Positions 22,545 to 34,300 of a stretch of 64,000 bases of DNA are shown in pieces. How positions within the stretch are numbered: the first letter of the stretch is position 1; the number at the start of each line of letters is the position of its first letter. The stretch covers positions 1-64,000 of the forward strand of contig NZ_MCZK01000006.1 of assembly GCF_002875945.1 (NCBI RefSeq), in the 5' to 3' direction. The notes beneath the pieces are model-generated. The model was not told where the DNA came from and did not search any database. It saw only the letters and a list, made by a program, of their open reading frames with translations. The stretch is from Vibrio lentus. GTDB taxonomy: Bacteria > Pseudomonadota > Gammaproteobacteria > Enterobacterales > Vibrionaceae. Made by a program: the position numbers and the translations under genes.

Positions 22545-24293
22545 TTATCCGCTGAACTGAATTCGATGCAGCTGCGCGTAAGCACCATCATGTTCAATAA
22601 GTTCTGCGTGTGCGCCTCTTTCTACAATTTGGCCATCATCAACTACTAAGATCTCATCGGCTTGCTCGATAGTAGATAAACGGTGTGCAATAACCAGTAC
22701 CGTTTTATCTTTTTGCAACTCATCCAAAGCCGATTGAATGGCTCTTTCTGATTCCGTATCCAAAGCCGATGTTGCTTCATCTAGGATCAGTACTGGAGCT
22801 TCTCTTAACAACGCTCGTGCAATTGCAATACGTTGTCGTTGCCCACCAGATAGGCTTGCACCGTTCTCACCAACAATCGTATCGATGCCGTTTTCCATGC
22901 CTTCGATAAATTCAGTGGCGTGCGCAAGCTTAGCAGCATGTTCAATTTGTTCGCGCGAATAAACCTCACCAGCCGCATAGGCAATGTTATTGGCAACCGT
23001 ATCGTTGAACAGATGAACATTTTGAGAAACAAGAGCAAAATGCTCACGAAGATTTTTCAGCTCATAATCTCGGATGTCGTGTCCATCAAGTTCAATAGAG
23101 CCTGAGTCCACATCATAGAAACGAGTAAACAGGTTGGCAATGGTACTCTTACCAGAACCAGAACGCCCGACCAGCGCGACCGTCTTACCTTTCGGAATGT
23201 TGAAGCTCACCTTATCAAGTGCTGGTTTCTCTGCGCCCTCATAAGTAAACGTCACATCTTTTACAGCAACTTCACCGCTTACGGTTGCAGGTTTCAACGT
23301 ACCTTTGTTTTGTTCTGTGTCGAGATCCATCAAACCAAATAGAGTGGTACTCGCCGCCATACCGCGTTGGAACTCAGACGTTACGTTAGTCAGTGCTTTC
23401 AGTGGACGTAACAAACCAAACATAGCCGAGAACACAACCGTGAACGTACCAGCCGTTAGTTCAGCTTTAATAGAGTCGACACTCGCCAAGTAAAGAACAA
23501 CCACAATTGCGATCGAAGCAATCATCTGAATAATTGGGTTCGCCGCCGCTTGAGCCGTTACCAGCTTCATGCTTTGTTGGCGCATCTGATTACTAACGGT
23601 ATCGAAACGACCTCTTTCTAAGTCTTGACCACCGTAAGTTAGAACCACCTTATGACCTTTCAGCATTTGTTCTGCTGAAGAAGCCACGTGACCCATGCTG
23701 GTTTGCATGTTCTTAGAAATCTTTCTGAATCGCTTCGATACAATACTGATTGCCCAAGCTACAAAAGGAGCAACAGCAAATAGCACCAAAGACAACTGCC
23801 AGCTATTCCAGAACATCAGCGTCAACAAGCCAATGATGCTGGCACCTTCACGGACAATACTGACCAAAGCCTTACTGGTTGCAGCAGAGACTTGCTCTGA
23901 GTCGTAAGTAATACGAGATAGCAGCGCGCCCGTTTGCTCTTTATCAAAGAAAGACACAGGCATGTGCATGAAATGACTGAAAATTTTACGTCGAATCTCC
24001 ATCACCACGTTGCCAGAGACCCAGCTCAAACAATAGGTTGAAACGAAGCCACTCACACCACGAATGAACATCATGGCAAAGATAATAATAGGGAGCGTGC
24101 GTAAAAAGTCAGATTCAGCGTTACCAAAGCCTTCATCAAGTAATGGCTTTAGTAATGAAATCATATAAGTATCAGAGACGGCATTTATAATAAGCGCAAT
24201 AACCGCAACACCAAGGCCGGCCTTATACAGTCGAATATAAGTCCAAAGTCTTTTAAATGTGACCCAAGTGGTTTCATCTGTTTCTGTTGACAT
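22545..24293 (-). CDS. msbA: Lipid A flippase MsbA (ABC transporter)
   Basis: MsbA flips core-lipid A across the inner membrane. The half-transporter fuses a six-helix membrane domain (about 20-320) to an ABC ATPase with Walker [11 protein letters not shown], signature [16 protein letters not shown], and Walker [13 protein letters not shown] place the start at ATG 24293 (MSTETDE), giving 582 residues, the length of V. cholerae MsbA as I recall it. A longer frame starts with GTG at 24314 but adds an unconserved MRKLSDS. It follows comEC by 31 bp and precedes lpxK by 15 bp. Confidence 0.97.
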   Translation of the reverse strand: MSTETDETTWVTFKRLWTYIRLYKAGLGVAVIALIINAVSDTYMISLLKPLLDEGFGNAESDFLRTLPIIIFAMMFIRGVSGFVSTYCLSWVSGNVVMEIRRKIFSHFMHMPVSFFDKEQTGALLSRITYDSEQVSAATSKALVSIVREGASIIGLLTLMFWNSWQLSLVLFAVAPFVAWAISIVSKRFRKISKNMQTSMGHVASSAEQMLKGHKVVLTYGGQDLERGRFDTVSNQMRQQSMKLVTAQAAANPIIQMIASIAIVVVLYLASVDSIKAELTAGTFTVVFSAMFGLLRPLKALTNVTSEFQRGMAASTTLFGLMDLDTEQNKGTLKPATVSGEVAVKDVTFTYEGAEKPALDKVSFNIPKGKTVALVGRSGSGKSTIANLFTRFYDVDSGSIELDGHDIRDYELKNLREHFALVSQNVHLFNDTVANNIAYAAGEVYSREQIEHAAKLAHATEFIEGMENGIDTIVGENGASLSGGQRQRIAIARALLREAPVLILDEATSALDTESERAIQSALDELQKDKTVLVIAHRLSTIEQADEILVVDDGQIVERGAHAELIEHDGAYAQLHRIQFSG

Positions 24294-24324
24294 AGAATCG
24301 CTTAATTTTCTCACAATAATCTAT

Positions 24325-26634
24325 CTATTCTACTCCCTTACGGAGCATCTGCCTATACCACTGCCTCCCCTGATGTTCTCTAATCGTATGATATTTCCAA
24401 CCTTCCTTACTGGTAGTGATGGTTATTTGTCCACTTTCACCCGTATCTAGCCACGTACTTCCGGCTTCTCGATAACGTTCTACGACAGATTGGCTTGGCA
24501 TACCCCACTGGTTTCCTTTAGACAATGAAGCGATAGCCAACTGCGAAAAAACAGCCTCGATAAATCGAGCAATAGAAGAGGTTGAGCTACCATGATGAGG
24601 AACCAGCATTACATCACTTTTGAGTCGCGTAGCTTCGCGTGCAAGTAACCACTCACTGACCAATTCAATATCTCCGGTAAGAAGCATCGAAAACTCAGTG
24701 CTTGGCTCATAGATACGGACAACACATGAATGAGGGTTATATGCTCTCTCAACACTTTGGGGCGGCCACAACACCTCAAATTCGACATCTTGCCAACGCC
24801 AAGACTCTCCAATCACACAAGCTTGATCATTAAACGTAGAGTGACTACTGAGCGAGACTGGAGGTTTAAGTCTTTGGCTGGCGCGTATCCATTTAGGCTT
24901 ATAGTGAGAAAGTAATGCCTGATACCCACCTGCATGGTCAGAATCGAAATGACTGATAATCACCCCATCAATTTCCTTTATTCCCCTTCTTTCTATCGTA
25001 GGTATCAATAACGACTCAACCACAGAACCGCCCGGCCATGCATTACCAAGATCATAAACAACAATCTGGTTATTTTTTTGAAGAACAACCGACAAACCAT
25101 GTCCAACATCCAAGATATCGACTCTCAATACTTCTGGTTTCAGCTTTCCAAATTCCCACCATAAAACAAATACAGCACTGGCGAAAAACATCATTCTACG
25201 ATGAAAGTAATGACGTAAAAGACTTAATAGAAAAATGAAAAACACGAACAAAGCAACGAGTTCATCATCAACCGTGACCCAAAAACGTTCAGAGAAAGGC
25301 AGAGCGAAAACAACGGGTGTGAGCGATAGATCCACCAGAGTCCACAAATAACCAACGATATTGTCCTCTGCCCAGATGGATTCAAATATTAAGCTGATAA
25401 ACATCGCTAAAAACAGCAAAGGAATCGTCACTATCGAAACCCAAGGCAGCAGGAAAAAGTTGTATAACACCGAGACCAAACTAAACCCTTGAAAGAACAG
25501 CATTGAAAAAGGAGCCAATAACAACGTCAGCATTAACTGGATTTTAAATAGCACGAAGAGTTTTGTGAGTAGAGGGCTTTTGTAAGAAGAAAGATGAGTA
25601 TTAGAAGCAATATAAAGAACGGCTGCTAACGCTCCAAATGAGAGCCAGAAGCTACTCGAAAGTACCGAAAATGGCCAAATGAACAACACGACACAGAGAC
25701 TCAAGGCCACATATCGAATCAAATTGATATTTTGACCTCGCCAAAGGAAATAGCTCCCAATGATGCACATGGTTAGCGCCCTAAGTGTTGGTAAAGTAAA
25801 CCCTGCAAACCAACTATAAAAATACGCGAGCCCAAGACCAAATACAGTCGGAAGCCAAATTAAATGCGATGCCCCTAACCTAACGACTCTCCCCAATTGG
25901 TAACCGATTCCAAAAGCAATGCCAATGTGTAACCCTGAGATCGCCATTAAGTGAACAAGCCCACTGCTCTTAAGCAAATCCCAGCGCTGTGATTGAATGA
26001 ATTCTCTATAACCAAAGCTCAACGCCACAATCAGATCAGAGTTATCCACCTGATTGATCGTTGTCAAAGTCCTTTCGAACCATCGAGCGCGAAAGTTTGT
26101 ACTAGAATGAATGCTAAAGCCTGTTCCCGCTTGATAGGTAGCATTAGCGACGATTCTTTCACTGAACAGATGCTTTTCTAAATCAAACCCGGCCTCGTTG
26201 AGTTTTCCAAAAACCGGCTTCATTGACACCGAGAGATGAACCTTATCTCCAAGCGTTAGCTTGAAAGGGGTAAACAACCGCAATTTTATCAATTGTGGAA
26301 AGATTAATTTTTCGCCGCCAATTGATCTAACTACTATTACGCTTTCAAAACCATGGCTATTTTCACTAAAAAGGCTAACAACCGAAGCATTTATGGTAAT
26401 ATTCTGGCCAGATTGAAATAACTGACTCGTTTGTATTTCGATTGCATTTCCAAGGCAGATAACTAGTATCAATGCAGTTACTGGACCTCTTGCACACCGG
26501 AAAACGCTATACTTTATTAATGCGAAAAGTAACAACAGCATTAATGATGCCCAAACCCAATGTGGCATCACAGGCCAAAAGCTGGCAGACACAACTGTCG
26601 CAGCAAATGAAATTAAGAACCAAGTGTTAAACAA
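24325..26634 (-). CDS. comEC: DNA internalization protein ComEC/Rec2
   Basis: ComEC forms the inner-membrane channel for transforming DNA; Vibrio species are naturally competent on chitin. The 769 residues contain N-terminal hydrophobic helices, an OB-like segment, the Competence domain (about 190-480, many membrane helices, with LMAISGLHIGIAFG), and a C-terminal metallo-beta-lactamase-like domain. That domain shows HFDSDHAGG near residue 560 and VPHHGSSTSS, the metal-binding core of a nuclease thought to degrade the non-transported strand. It heads the comEC-msbA-lpxK operon, a linkage also found in other gammaproteobacteria. Confidence 0.95.
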   Translation of the reverse strand: MFNTWFLISFAATVVSASFWPVMPHWVWASLMLLLLFALIKYSVFRCARGPVTALILVICLGNAIEIQTSQLFQSGQNITINASVVSLFSENSHGFESVIVVRSIGGEKLIFPQLIKLRLFTPFKLTLGDKVHLSVSMKPVFGKLNEAGFDLEKHLFSERIVANATYQAGTGFSIHSSTNFRARWFERTLTTINQVDNSDLIVALSFGYREFIQSQRWDLLKSSGLVHLMAISGLHIGIAFGIGYQLGRVVRLGASHLIWLPTVFGLGLAYFYSWFAGFTLPTLRALTMCIIGSYFLWRGQNINLIRYVALSLCVVLFIWPFSVLSSSFWLSFGALAAVLYIASNTHLSSYKSPLLTKLFVLFKIQLMLTLLLAPFSMLFFQGFSLVSVLYNFFLLPWVSIVTIPLLFLAMFISLIFESIWAEDNIVGYLWTLVDLSLTPVVFALPFSERFWVTVDDELVALFVFFIFLLSLLRHYFHRRMMFFASAVFVLWWEFGKLKPEVLRVDILDVGHGLSVVLQKNNQIVVYDLGNAWPGGSVVESLLIPTIERRGIKEIDGVIISHFDSDHAGGYQALLSHYKPKWIRASQRLKPPVSLSSHSTFNDQACVIGESWRWQDVEFEVLWPPQSVERAYNPHSCVVRIYEPSTEFSMLLTGDIELVSEWLLAREATRLKSDVMLVPHHGSSTSSIARFIEAVFSQLAIASLSKGNQWGMPSQSVVERYREAGSTWLDTGESGQITITTSKEGWKYHTIREHQGRQWYRQMLRKGVE

Positions 26635-26651
26635 GAGAGTAGCTTCCTCCT

Positions 26652-27164
26652 ATGCCAAGAAAGTTTATCAAACGATTTATGCCTGACCATGAGCTCATCA
26701 AGCGTCAGAAAGCATTGAAAATTTTTGGCAATGTTTTGTACAACCCCAACTTATGGTGCCTTAATCGTCGCTCTGCGGCTGGTGCGTTCGCTGTTGGGTT
26801 ATTCATGGCGTTTGTCCCTTTACCAAGTCAAATGATTATGTCTGCAGGCCTTGCGGTTGCATGTGGTGTTAACCTACCGCTGTCTGTCGCACTGGTTTGG
26901 ATCAGTAATCCCGTGACTATGCCGGTGCTGTTCTACTTTGCTTATAAAGTAGGCGCGTTTGTTATGCATGTGCCGCCTCAAGCTTTCCATTTTGAATTGT
27001 CTTGGGATTTCATCTTGGCGCAAATGAGCACCATCGGACCTCCATTCCTATTAGGTTGTCTGATTTGTGGTGTTATCTCTGCGATGATTGGCTACTTTGG
27101 TATTCGCGGGTTATGGCGTTATTCAGTCGTAAGAAGCTGGAAGAAACGACAAGCAAGGTACTGA
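26652..27164 (+). CDS. DUF2062 family membrane protein
   Basis: This 170-residue protein of the DUF2062 family has no established function. It has a basic N-terminus (MPRKFIKRFMPDHELIKRQ), then hydrophobic stretches at about 47-70, 80-105 and 125-155. The family marker region SAAGAFAVGLFMAFVPLPSQM and the following NPVTMPVLFYFAYKVG are clear. It is divergent from comEC with a gap of only 17 bp, so the two promoters must overlap each other's coding region. It is convergent with lolE across a strong terminator. Confidence 0.88.
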   Translation: MPRKFIKRFMPDHELIKRQKALKIFGNVLYNPNLWCLNRRSAAGAFAVGLFMAFVPLPSQMIMSAGLAVACGVNLPLSVALVWISNPVTMPVLFYFAYKVGAFVMHVPPQAFHFELSWDFILAQMSTIGPPFLLGCLICGVISAMIGYFGIRGLWRYSVVRSWKKRQARY

Positions 27165-27280
27165 AACTATCGTTGGGTGTGGGTGAATTGAAACTCACAC
27201 TATGAGAAATCAGAACAATATCGGCTCTCTGCAATATTGGTATGTAACCAAAGTCGTAAGAAATGCAGTTTGAATTCAAT

Positions 27281-27310
27281 AAAAAAGGATCCCATCAGGG
27301 ATCCTTTTTT
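27281..27310. terminator. Bidirectional terminator between the DUF2062 gene and lolE
   Basis: Perfect 13-bp stem AAAAAAGGATCCC (27281-27293) with 27298-27310, 4-nt loop, A/T tract on both sides. Confidence 0.9.
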
Positions 27311-27362
27311 GTTTGTGTCGGTTGTACATAGCAAATCATGCCATGGCGTATTACTTAGAGCA

Positions 27363-28607
27363 TTACTTCGAACTAAGCACCGATGCTGGGTTCAACTTAG
27401 CCGCTCGTGATGCTGGGTACCACGTAGCCAGTAGGCTTAGAACAATAGCAGTTCCAGAAACGACAACCACATCTGTCATATCGAGTTGCGAAGGCAAGAA
27501 GTCGACAAAATAGATATCACCGGACAAAAATTGGTGATCAATAAGCTTCTCAAGCCCTTTGATAATCGTGGTTAGGTTAAGCGCGACTAACACGCCTATT
27601 GCACTGCCCACCAAACTACCTAACACACCTGAGAATACGCCCTGCCAAACAAAAATGCGTTTCACAAGGCCGTCCGATGCGCCCATGGTTCTTAATATTG
27701 CGATCTCTGATGCTCGGTCTTTTACTGCCATCATTAGCGTCGAGACAATATTGAAACAAGCCACACCAATAACCAGTACCATCACTAGATACATGATGGT
27801 GCGAACCAACTGGATATCTCGATACAAGAAACCAAACTTCTGTTGCCAGCTTCGCAGGTACACATATACATCTAGTTGGTTGCCCACTTCACGCACAATC
27901 GAGTTTGCGTTCAGCACATCGGTCACTTTTAAAGAAACCCCTGTCACTGCATCGCCTAGGTTTGCGTAGATTTGCGCATCGCCAATCGGGATTAGAGCCA
28001 AGCTGTGATCTATTTGGCCGTTGAGCGTCAGCAAGCCAACGACTTTGACTCGAACACGTTTAGGTGCTTGAACTTTCACCGACCCATTCACCGTAGGGAT
28101 CATCAGAGTCAGGTAATCACCGACTTTTGCGCCGAGTACATTGGCCACGCCAGAACCCAAGATAATCTGTTGTTGCCCTGCCTTAAACGCGCTCCAAGCT
28201 TGCTTATCGATAAAACTCGATAGGCTCGATACTTGTTGCTCAAGTTGTGGGTCAACACCTCGGACTTCAATCGCTTTTAGCTCTTTGCCCTTTTCGGCAA
28301 GCGCAGTAATTTTCACATAAGGTGCCGCCGCTACAACATCATCATGCTGGATCGCTTGTTCGATTACATGCTCCCAACGAGTTACAGGTTCATTGACTCC
28401 CTCGAACTCCCCATGTGGGATAACAGAAAGTACTCGTGACTGCAGTTCACGCTCAAAGCCATTCATCGCAGATAAACCAATGATGATCACCGCGACGCCG
28501 ACAGCAATACCGATCGTCGAAGACAGAGAGATAAACGAAACCATCTTGTCTCGTTGTTTCGCCCGACTAAATCGACCGCCTATTAATAGAGATAAAGAAG
28601 AAAACAC
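27363..28607 (-). CDS. lolE: Lipoprotein-releasing system permease LolE
   Basis: LolE is the lipoprotein-binding membrane subunit of the LolCDE ABC complex that extracts lipoproteins from the inner membrane. The 414 residues begin with the FtsX-like pattern GGRFSRAKQRDKMVSFISLSSTIGIAVGVAVIIIGLSAMNGFE, have a large periplasmic domain (about 45-270), and three C-terminal helices with RTMGASDGLVKRIFVWQG, the coupling-helix region. It starts one base after the lolD stop codon. The third position in lolC-lolD-lolE and the GGRFSRAK start distinguish it from LolC. Confidence 0.96.
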   Translation of the reverse strand: MFSSLSLLIGGRFSRAKQRDKMVSFISLSSTIGIAVGVAVIIIGLSAMNGFERELQSRVLSVIPHGEFEGVNEPVTRWEHVIEQAIQHDDVVAAAPYVKITALAEKGKELKAIEVRGVDPQLEQQVSSLSSFIDKQAWSAFKAGQQQIILGSGVANVLGAKVGDYLTLMIPTVNGSVKVQAPKRVRVKVVGLLTLNGQIDHSLALIPIGDAQIYANLGDAVTGVSLKVTDVLNANSIVREVGNQLDVYVYLRSWQQKFGFLYRDIQLVRTIMYLVMVLVIGVACFNIVSTLMMAVKDRASEIAILRTMGASDGLVKRIFVWQGVFSGVLGSLVGSAIGVLVALNLTTIIKGLEKLIDHQFLSGDIYFVDFLPSQLDMTDVVVVSGTAIVLSLLATWYPASRAAKLNPASVLSSK

Positions 28608-29300
28608 TTAGCTCTCCTCTTTTTCTACGTTAACCAGTAAACCGTCTTGCATGTGCAGTTGGCGATCCATCTTGCCCGCAAGTTCACCATCATGGGTTAC
28701 AACCAAGAAAGCGGTATCGTATTCGCGGTTTAATTCACGCATTAAATCGTAAATAGATAGTGCCGTGTTGTGGTCAAGGTTACCTGTCGGTTCATCCGCC
28801 AACACCAAAGCCGGCTTATTAACTAAAGCTCGCGCAATCGCCACACGTTGTCTCTCACCACCAGAAAGCTCCGAAGGTCGGTGGTCAACACGATGACTTA
28901 GCCCTACTTTATCCAACAAACGCTGTGCTTCTTCTTTTGCTTTAGCAGGCTTTTCACCACCAATTAGCAACGGCATCGCTACGTTTTCAAGCGCCGAGAA
29001 ATCCGAAAGAAGATGATGGAATTGATATACAAAACCAAGGTGTTGATTACGAAGCTTCGCCTGCTTATTCGAACTCAAAGACGCTAAGTCCTGCCCGAGA
29101 AAACTCACGCTGCCGTCGGAAGCATCATCCAATGCCCCTAAAATATGCAATAGCGTACTTTTACCTGAACCAGAGGTACCAATGATTGCAACCAGCTCAC
29201 CTTTTTCTATTTCGAAGCTGACACCTTTGAGGACTTCGGTATCCAACGAACCCTCGCGGTACGTTTTACGGATATCATTACATTGAAGAAAATTACTCAT
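28608..29300 (-). CDS. lolD: Lipoprotein-releasing system ATPase LolD
   Basis: LolD supplies ATP hydrolysis to LolCDE. The 230 residues have Walker [14 protein letters not shown]-loop VYQFHHLL (the LolD-typical [20 protein letters not shown] run), signature [15 protein letters not shown], and Walker [13 protein letters not shown]. It overlaps lolC by 8 bp and abuts lolE, so the three genes form one translational unit. Confidence 0.98.
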   Translation of the reverse strand: MSNFLQCNDIRKTYREGSLDTEVLKGVSFEIEKGELVAIIGTSGSGKSTLLHILGALDDASDGSVSFLGQDLASLSSNKQAKLRNQHLGFVYQFHHLLSDFSALENVAMPLLIGGEKPAKAKEEAQRLLDKVGLSHRVDHRPSELSGGERQRVAIARALVNKPALVLADEPTGNLDHNTALSIYDLMRELNREYDTAFLVVTHDGELAGKMDRQLHMQDGLLVNVEKEES

Positions 29301-30501
29301 AACGAAGGGCCTCAGCAGGTTTCACAGAAGATGCACGATAAGAAGGAAATACAGTCGCAACAAGGCTAAGTGCAATAGCCAAAACCACAACAACCGCAAT
29401 TTGGATTGGGTTAATCAATATTGGCAGTTGTCCACCAAATGAGAACAGAGCAACACCCATCGCCTCTAAAATAGTATTGAGGTTCGATGCTAGAATCACG
29501 CCAAGAATGCCACCAGATAATGCACCTATCACACCACTACTTGCACCTTGAACCATGAAGATACCCATGACTTGACCATCACGCATGCCTTGCGTTTTTA
29601 AGATAGCGACTTCGGATTGCTTCTCCATCACCACCATGATCAGCGCAGAAATAATATTAAACGCCGCAACACCGATAATCAGCCCCAGCATCAAGCCCAT
29701 CATATTTTTTTCCATACGAACAGCTTGGAAAAGCTCTCCACGTTGGTCACGCCAATCGCTCCACACCCAACCTTCCGGTAACGGGGTGTTCGATAAATCT
29801 GCGACTTCAAATGGGTCATCAAAAAACAGTCGCCAGCCTGAAATCGTATCAGACTTATAACGCATCAAACGCCCTGCATCTTGAATGTGTGTGACCATCA
29901 ACTGCGCATCTATATCCGAACCCGTATTAAAAATACCGGCTACGGTGAAATTTCGTTGGCTAGGTATACGACCTAATGGTGTGTATTGGCTGGCACTGGT
30001 GACCATTAATCGAACTTTGTCACCCATAGACACTTTCAAGTTTCTTGCCAAGGTATGACCAAGGAAAAGCTGATACTGACCCGCTTGAAGTGAAGACAGC
30101 CTGCCAGCAATTAAGTGATTCTGAAGAGGGTCATCGGAATTGGGCTCAATACCGATTAACAGACCCGCAGATAACTGAGCTGGGCTTTGGATCACCGCTT
30201 CACTGCGAACAATAGGTTCAACGTGGCCATTGAGCGACATTTGCTCCGCAAAGCTAGGCGCTTGAGCAGAAAGTGACGTTGTGCCTCCTTGCTCGTAAAC
30301 AACGGCTTGAGGAAGTACACCAAGAATTCGGTCTTTTAACTGCGCTTCGAATCCATTCATTACCGATAAAACAGTAACCAAAGACAGCACACCAATGGTG
30401 ATTCCGGCCGTCGACATATAAGAAACAAAACGGCTAAAGCGATCACCTGAACGGCCTTTCAAATAACGCAGGCCAACAAACAATGAAATAGGATGAAACA
30501 T
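29293..30501 (-). CDS. lolC: Lipoprotein-releasing system permease LolC
   Basis: LolC is the LolCDE subunit that recruits LolA through its periplasmic hook. I choose the ATG at 30501 ([17 protein letters not shown]), which aligns with the usual LolC start; an in-frame ATG at 30513 would add four residues. The protein has one N-terminal helix ([23 protein letters not shown]), a periplasmic domain, and three C-terminal helices with [19 protein letters not shown]. It is first in lolCDE, so the operon promoter should lie in the 215-bp gap before plzB. Confidence 0.96.
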   Translation of the reverse strand: MFHPISLFVGLRYLKGRSGDRFSRFVSYMSTAGITIGVLSLVTVLSVMNGFEAQLKDRILGVLPQAVVYEQGGTTSLSAQAPSFAEQMSLNGHVEPIVRSEAVIQSPAQLSAGLLIGIEPNSDDPLQNHLIAGRLSSLQAGQYQLFLGHTLARNLKVSMGDKVRLMVTSASQYTPLGRIPSQRNFTVAGIFNTGSDIDAQLMVTHIQDAGRLMRYKSDTISGWRLFFDDPFEVADLSNTPLPEGWVWSDWRDQRGELFQAVRMEKNMMGLMLGLIIGVAAFNIISALIMVVMEKQSEVAILKTQGMRDGQVMGIFMVQGASSGVIGALSGGILGVILASNLNTILEAMGVALFSFGGQLPILINPIQIAVVVVLAIALSLVATVFPSYRASSVKPAEALRYE

Positions 30502-30728
30502 ACTTTGAACCATCTAAAGGAGATGCGGGTTAATGTAACGGGTATTGCCGTTACTGTGTAGGGGTTAATTGAAAATATAGAGTGAATTAACTCAATTAGT
30601 TAGGCTTGAAAAACAGAACCTTGTCAAATAGCCAACTTTCAAACAACTATTTGAGACTTTCAATTAACTGACCTTGATTACTGCGGCCACATAGCGATAA
30701 TCAATAGATCACTTCAAGGAACTAACGC

Positions 30729-31298
30729 ATGACAGAACAAGAGTTTTTCACCGTTCACCACAGCCTTACCGCTAATATTGAGACAATGGACAGTAACTTC
30801 GCTTTACCTTCTCAAATTCAGTTCGAATCGGAGATCCCTGCCCCTTTTGTTGTGGCAAGTGAGTTTAGCCAATTGGACCTATTAGCCGACAGTGCTCGCA
30901 ACGAACTGAAAAACAGCGACTTGAAGAATGTCATCAGTTTATTGGATGCACAGAACTCTAAATTAAACCTCTTGTTGAGCTTTATGTTATCGCAACAAGA
31001 TGATGAACAATTTCGTACCCACACTTATTCATTTGGCGCGAGTCAGTTCTCTTGTTTTTCAAAAACAGATATAGAAGCGGGTCGCTTAGTTAAAGCCAAG
31101 CTCTTCATCGAGCACCCTGCGGCCGCTATCTATTGTTACGCGGAAGTCTTCGCTAGCGAACCTAAAGACTCAGGCTTCGAAATCAAATTTAAATATGCTC
31201 ATCTTCGTGATACTGACCAAGACTTGCTGATCAAGGCTGCACTTCATCAACAACAAAAGCTCTTACGTCAACGCTCTCTAGAACGAGATAACAAGTAA
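30729..31298 (+). CDS. plzB: PilZ-type protein PlzB, divergent c-di-GMP motif
   Basis: By position directly before mfd this is the counterpart of V. cholerae PlzB (VC1885, from memory), one of five PilZ proteins studied for c-di-GMP signalling and motility or virulence. The 189 residues have a helical N-terminal half (about 50-100) and a beta-rich C-terminal half (about 105-165) consistent with a PilZ barrel. I cannot find a canonical RxxxR followed by (D/N)xSxxG, so nucleotide binding is doubtful. A good Shine-Dalgarno sequence (AAGGA) precedes the ATG. The stop codon is 6 bp before mfd, so the two are co-transcribed. Confidence 0.75.
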   Translation: MTEQEFFTVHHSLTANIETMDSNFALPSQIQFESEIPAPFVVASEFSQLDLLADSARNELKNSDLKNVISLLDAQNSKLNLLLSFMLSQQDDEQFRTHTYSFGASQFSCFSKTDIEAGRLVKAKLFIEHPAAAIYCYAEVFASEPKDSGFEIKFKYAHLRDTDQDLLIKAALHQQQKLLRQRSLERDNK

Positions 31299-31304
31299 AT
31301 AGAC

Positions 31305-34300
31305 ATGACAAAACAATCCATTTTTACACTACCTAAGCTCAAAGGCGCCGGTGATAAAAAACACATCGGTAACCTAGTTGGTTCATCTCTCGCGCTTGCT
31401 ATTGCTAAACTCGCCGAGCAACATAACAGCCATACTTTACTTGCAGTGCCCGATCCTCAGATCGCACTCAAGCTTCAATCAGAAATTGAGCAATTTACGT
31501 CACATGAAGTGGCGCTATTTCCTGATTGGGAGACACTGCCATATGACAGCTTCTCACCACACCAAGAGATTATTTCTGACCGTATCGCCCGACTTTATGC
31601 ACTGCCAACGTTAAAAGATGGCATCACGATCGTTCCGATCAGCACGCTACTACAGCGTCAGTCGCCGCGTGACTTCTTGTTGCAGCATACCTTAATGGTA
31701 AAAACCGGCGACCTCTACTCGCTGGAAAAGCTACGCCTTCAACTCGAAAAGTCAGGCTATCGCTACGTAGACCAAGTGTTTGGCCCGGGTGAATATGCGA
31801 GCCGAGGTTCAATTCTCGACTTGTTCCCGATGGGCAGCAAAGATCCATATCGTATCGACTTTTTCGATGACGAGATCGACACGATCCGTACTTTCGATCC
31901 TGAAAACCAGCGTTCTATCGAAGACATCTCTGAGATCCGTTTACTGCCAGCACACGAGTTTCCAACCTCAGAAAGCGCAATCGAAGATTTCAGAATTCGC
32001 TGGCGTCAGCAATTCGATGCGCGCCGTGAACCAGAATCTGTCTACATGCAGGTTTCAAAAGGAACGTGGCCTGCCGGTATTGAATATTGGCAACCGCTGT
32101 TTTTTGACCACACCGAAACCTTATTCGATTACGTTGCCGATGAAGCGCAACTCTTGGTTCTTGGTGACGTAGAAACAGCTGTTGATGCTTTCCTTACCGA
32201 CGTTGACTACCGATACGAACAGCGTGGTGTTGACCCATTAAGACCCCTGCTGAGTCCAGAGCAATTATGGTTGAAAAAAGATGAGTTGTTCGCTCACTTT
32301 AAGCAAAAACCACAAGTGAACCTGAGCTTAGACACGATTGAAGAAAAAGCTGGCCGCATCAACCTGCCGGTTGCATCACTGCCAGACTTGAGTGTTCAGC
32401 ATCAAAACAAAGAGCCTCTGGCCAATCTCAGAAAATTCACGGAAGCCTTCGATGGCAAAGTGGTTTTTTCGGTTGAGTCTGAAGGTCGCCGTGAAGCGCT
32501 GAGTGAATTACTCAGTGGCATTAAAGTACGACCAAGTGAAGTTGAAAACCTGGATGCGGCCATTAAAGCCAAAGACAAGTTCAGCCTCATATTAGGTTCG
32601 GCTGAACACGGCTTTATCCAGGAAGAGCAAAGCATCGCTCTTATCTGTGAAAGTGATTTATTAGGCGATCGCGTTGTACAGCGTCGCAAGAAAGATAAGA
32701 AAAGCGTTAACAGCGATACCGTAATCCGTCACTTAGCGGAACTTAAACCGGGTCAACCAGTTGTTCACATTGACCACGGTATTGGCCGCTACATCGGCTT
32801 GCAAACACTCGAAGCCGGTGGCATGAAAACCGAATACGTGACACTTGAGTATCAAAACGATGCCAAGTTATACGTGCCGGTTGCTTCTCTGAACTTGATT
32901 GGCCGTTATTCAGGTGGTGCTGAAGATTCTGCACCACTGCACAAACTCGGTGGCGAAGCATGGCAGAAAGCTCGCAAGCGCGCTGCTGAGAAAGTCCGTG
33001 ACGTTGCCGCAGAACTACTTGATGTTTACGCTAAGCGTGAGCTCAAACCTGGCTACAAATTTGTATTGGACCGCGGTCAATACGCGACCTTCAAATCGGG
33101 CTTCCCGTTTGAAGAAACCGATGACCAAGCGATGGCAATCAATGCAGTGATGTCTGACATGTGCCAAGCAAAAGCCATGGACCGCTTGGTTTGTGGTGAT
33201 GTGGGCTTTGGTAAAACAGAAGTCGCAATGCGTGCCGCGTTCGTGTGTACCGATAACGACAAACAAGTCGCGGTGCTAGTACCGACTACCCTACTTGCTC
33301 AGCAGCACTTTGAAAACTTCCGAGACCGTTTCGCCAACTTGCCAATTCGTGTCGAGGTTCTGTCTCGATTCAAATCAGCCAAAGAGCAGAAGTTAATCAT
33401 GCAAGATGTCGCTGACGGTAAGGTTGATATCTTGGTGGGTACTCACAAACTGCTTTCTAGTGAAATCAAATTCCAAGACCTTGGCTTGCTGGTTGTCGAT
33501 GAGGAACACCGCTTTGGTGTACGTCAGAAAGAGAAAGTGAAAGCGATGCGTGCTGATGTTGATATCCTAACGCTAACCGCAACGCCTATTCCACGAACGC
33601 TGAATATGGCGATGAGTGGCATGCGCGATCTGTCGATCATCGCAACGCCACCAGCACGACGCTTAGCGATAAAAACCTTCGTTCGCGAGAGTGACGATGC
33701 GGTAGTAAGAGAAGCGGTACTGCGTGAAATCATGCGTGGTGGTCAGGTTTATTTCCTGCACAACCAAGTCGACACCATTGAAAAAACAGCCGAGTCTCTA
33801 CAGAAGTTGATACCTGAGGCTCGTGTCACCGTTGCTCATGGACAAATGCGAGAACGCGAACTAGAACGCATCATGAATGACTTCTACCATCAGCGTTTTA
33901 ATCTGTTGGTATGTACTACCATCATCGAAACAGGTATCGATGTTCCGACAGCCAATACCATCTTGATGGATAGAGCCGACAATCTCGGTTTAGCGCAACT
34001 GCACCAATTACGTGGTCGTGTGGGTCGTTCACACCACCAAGCTTACGCCTACATGCTAACACCGCACCCGAAAGCGATGAGCAAAGACGCCATCAAGCGA
34101 TTAGATGCGATCGCCTCTTTGGAAGATCTGGGCGCTGGATTTACCCTAGCGACTCACGATTTAGAGATTCGTGGCGCGGGTGAACTGTTGGGTGATGAGC
34201 AGAGTGGTCAGATCCAATCGGTTGGCTTTACGCTGTACATGGAAATGCTTGAGCAGGCCGTTGAAGCATTGAAAGAAGGTCGAGAACCTTCTCTTGATGA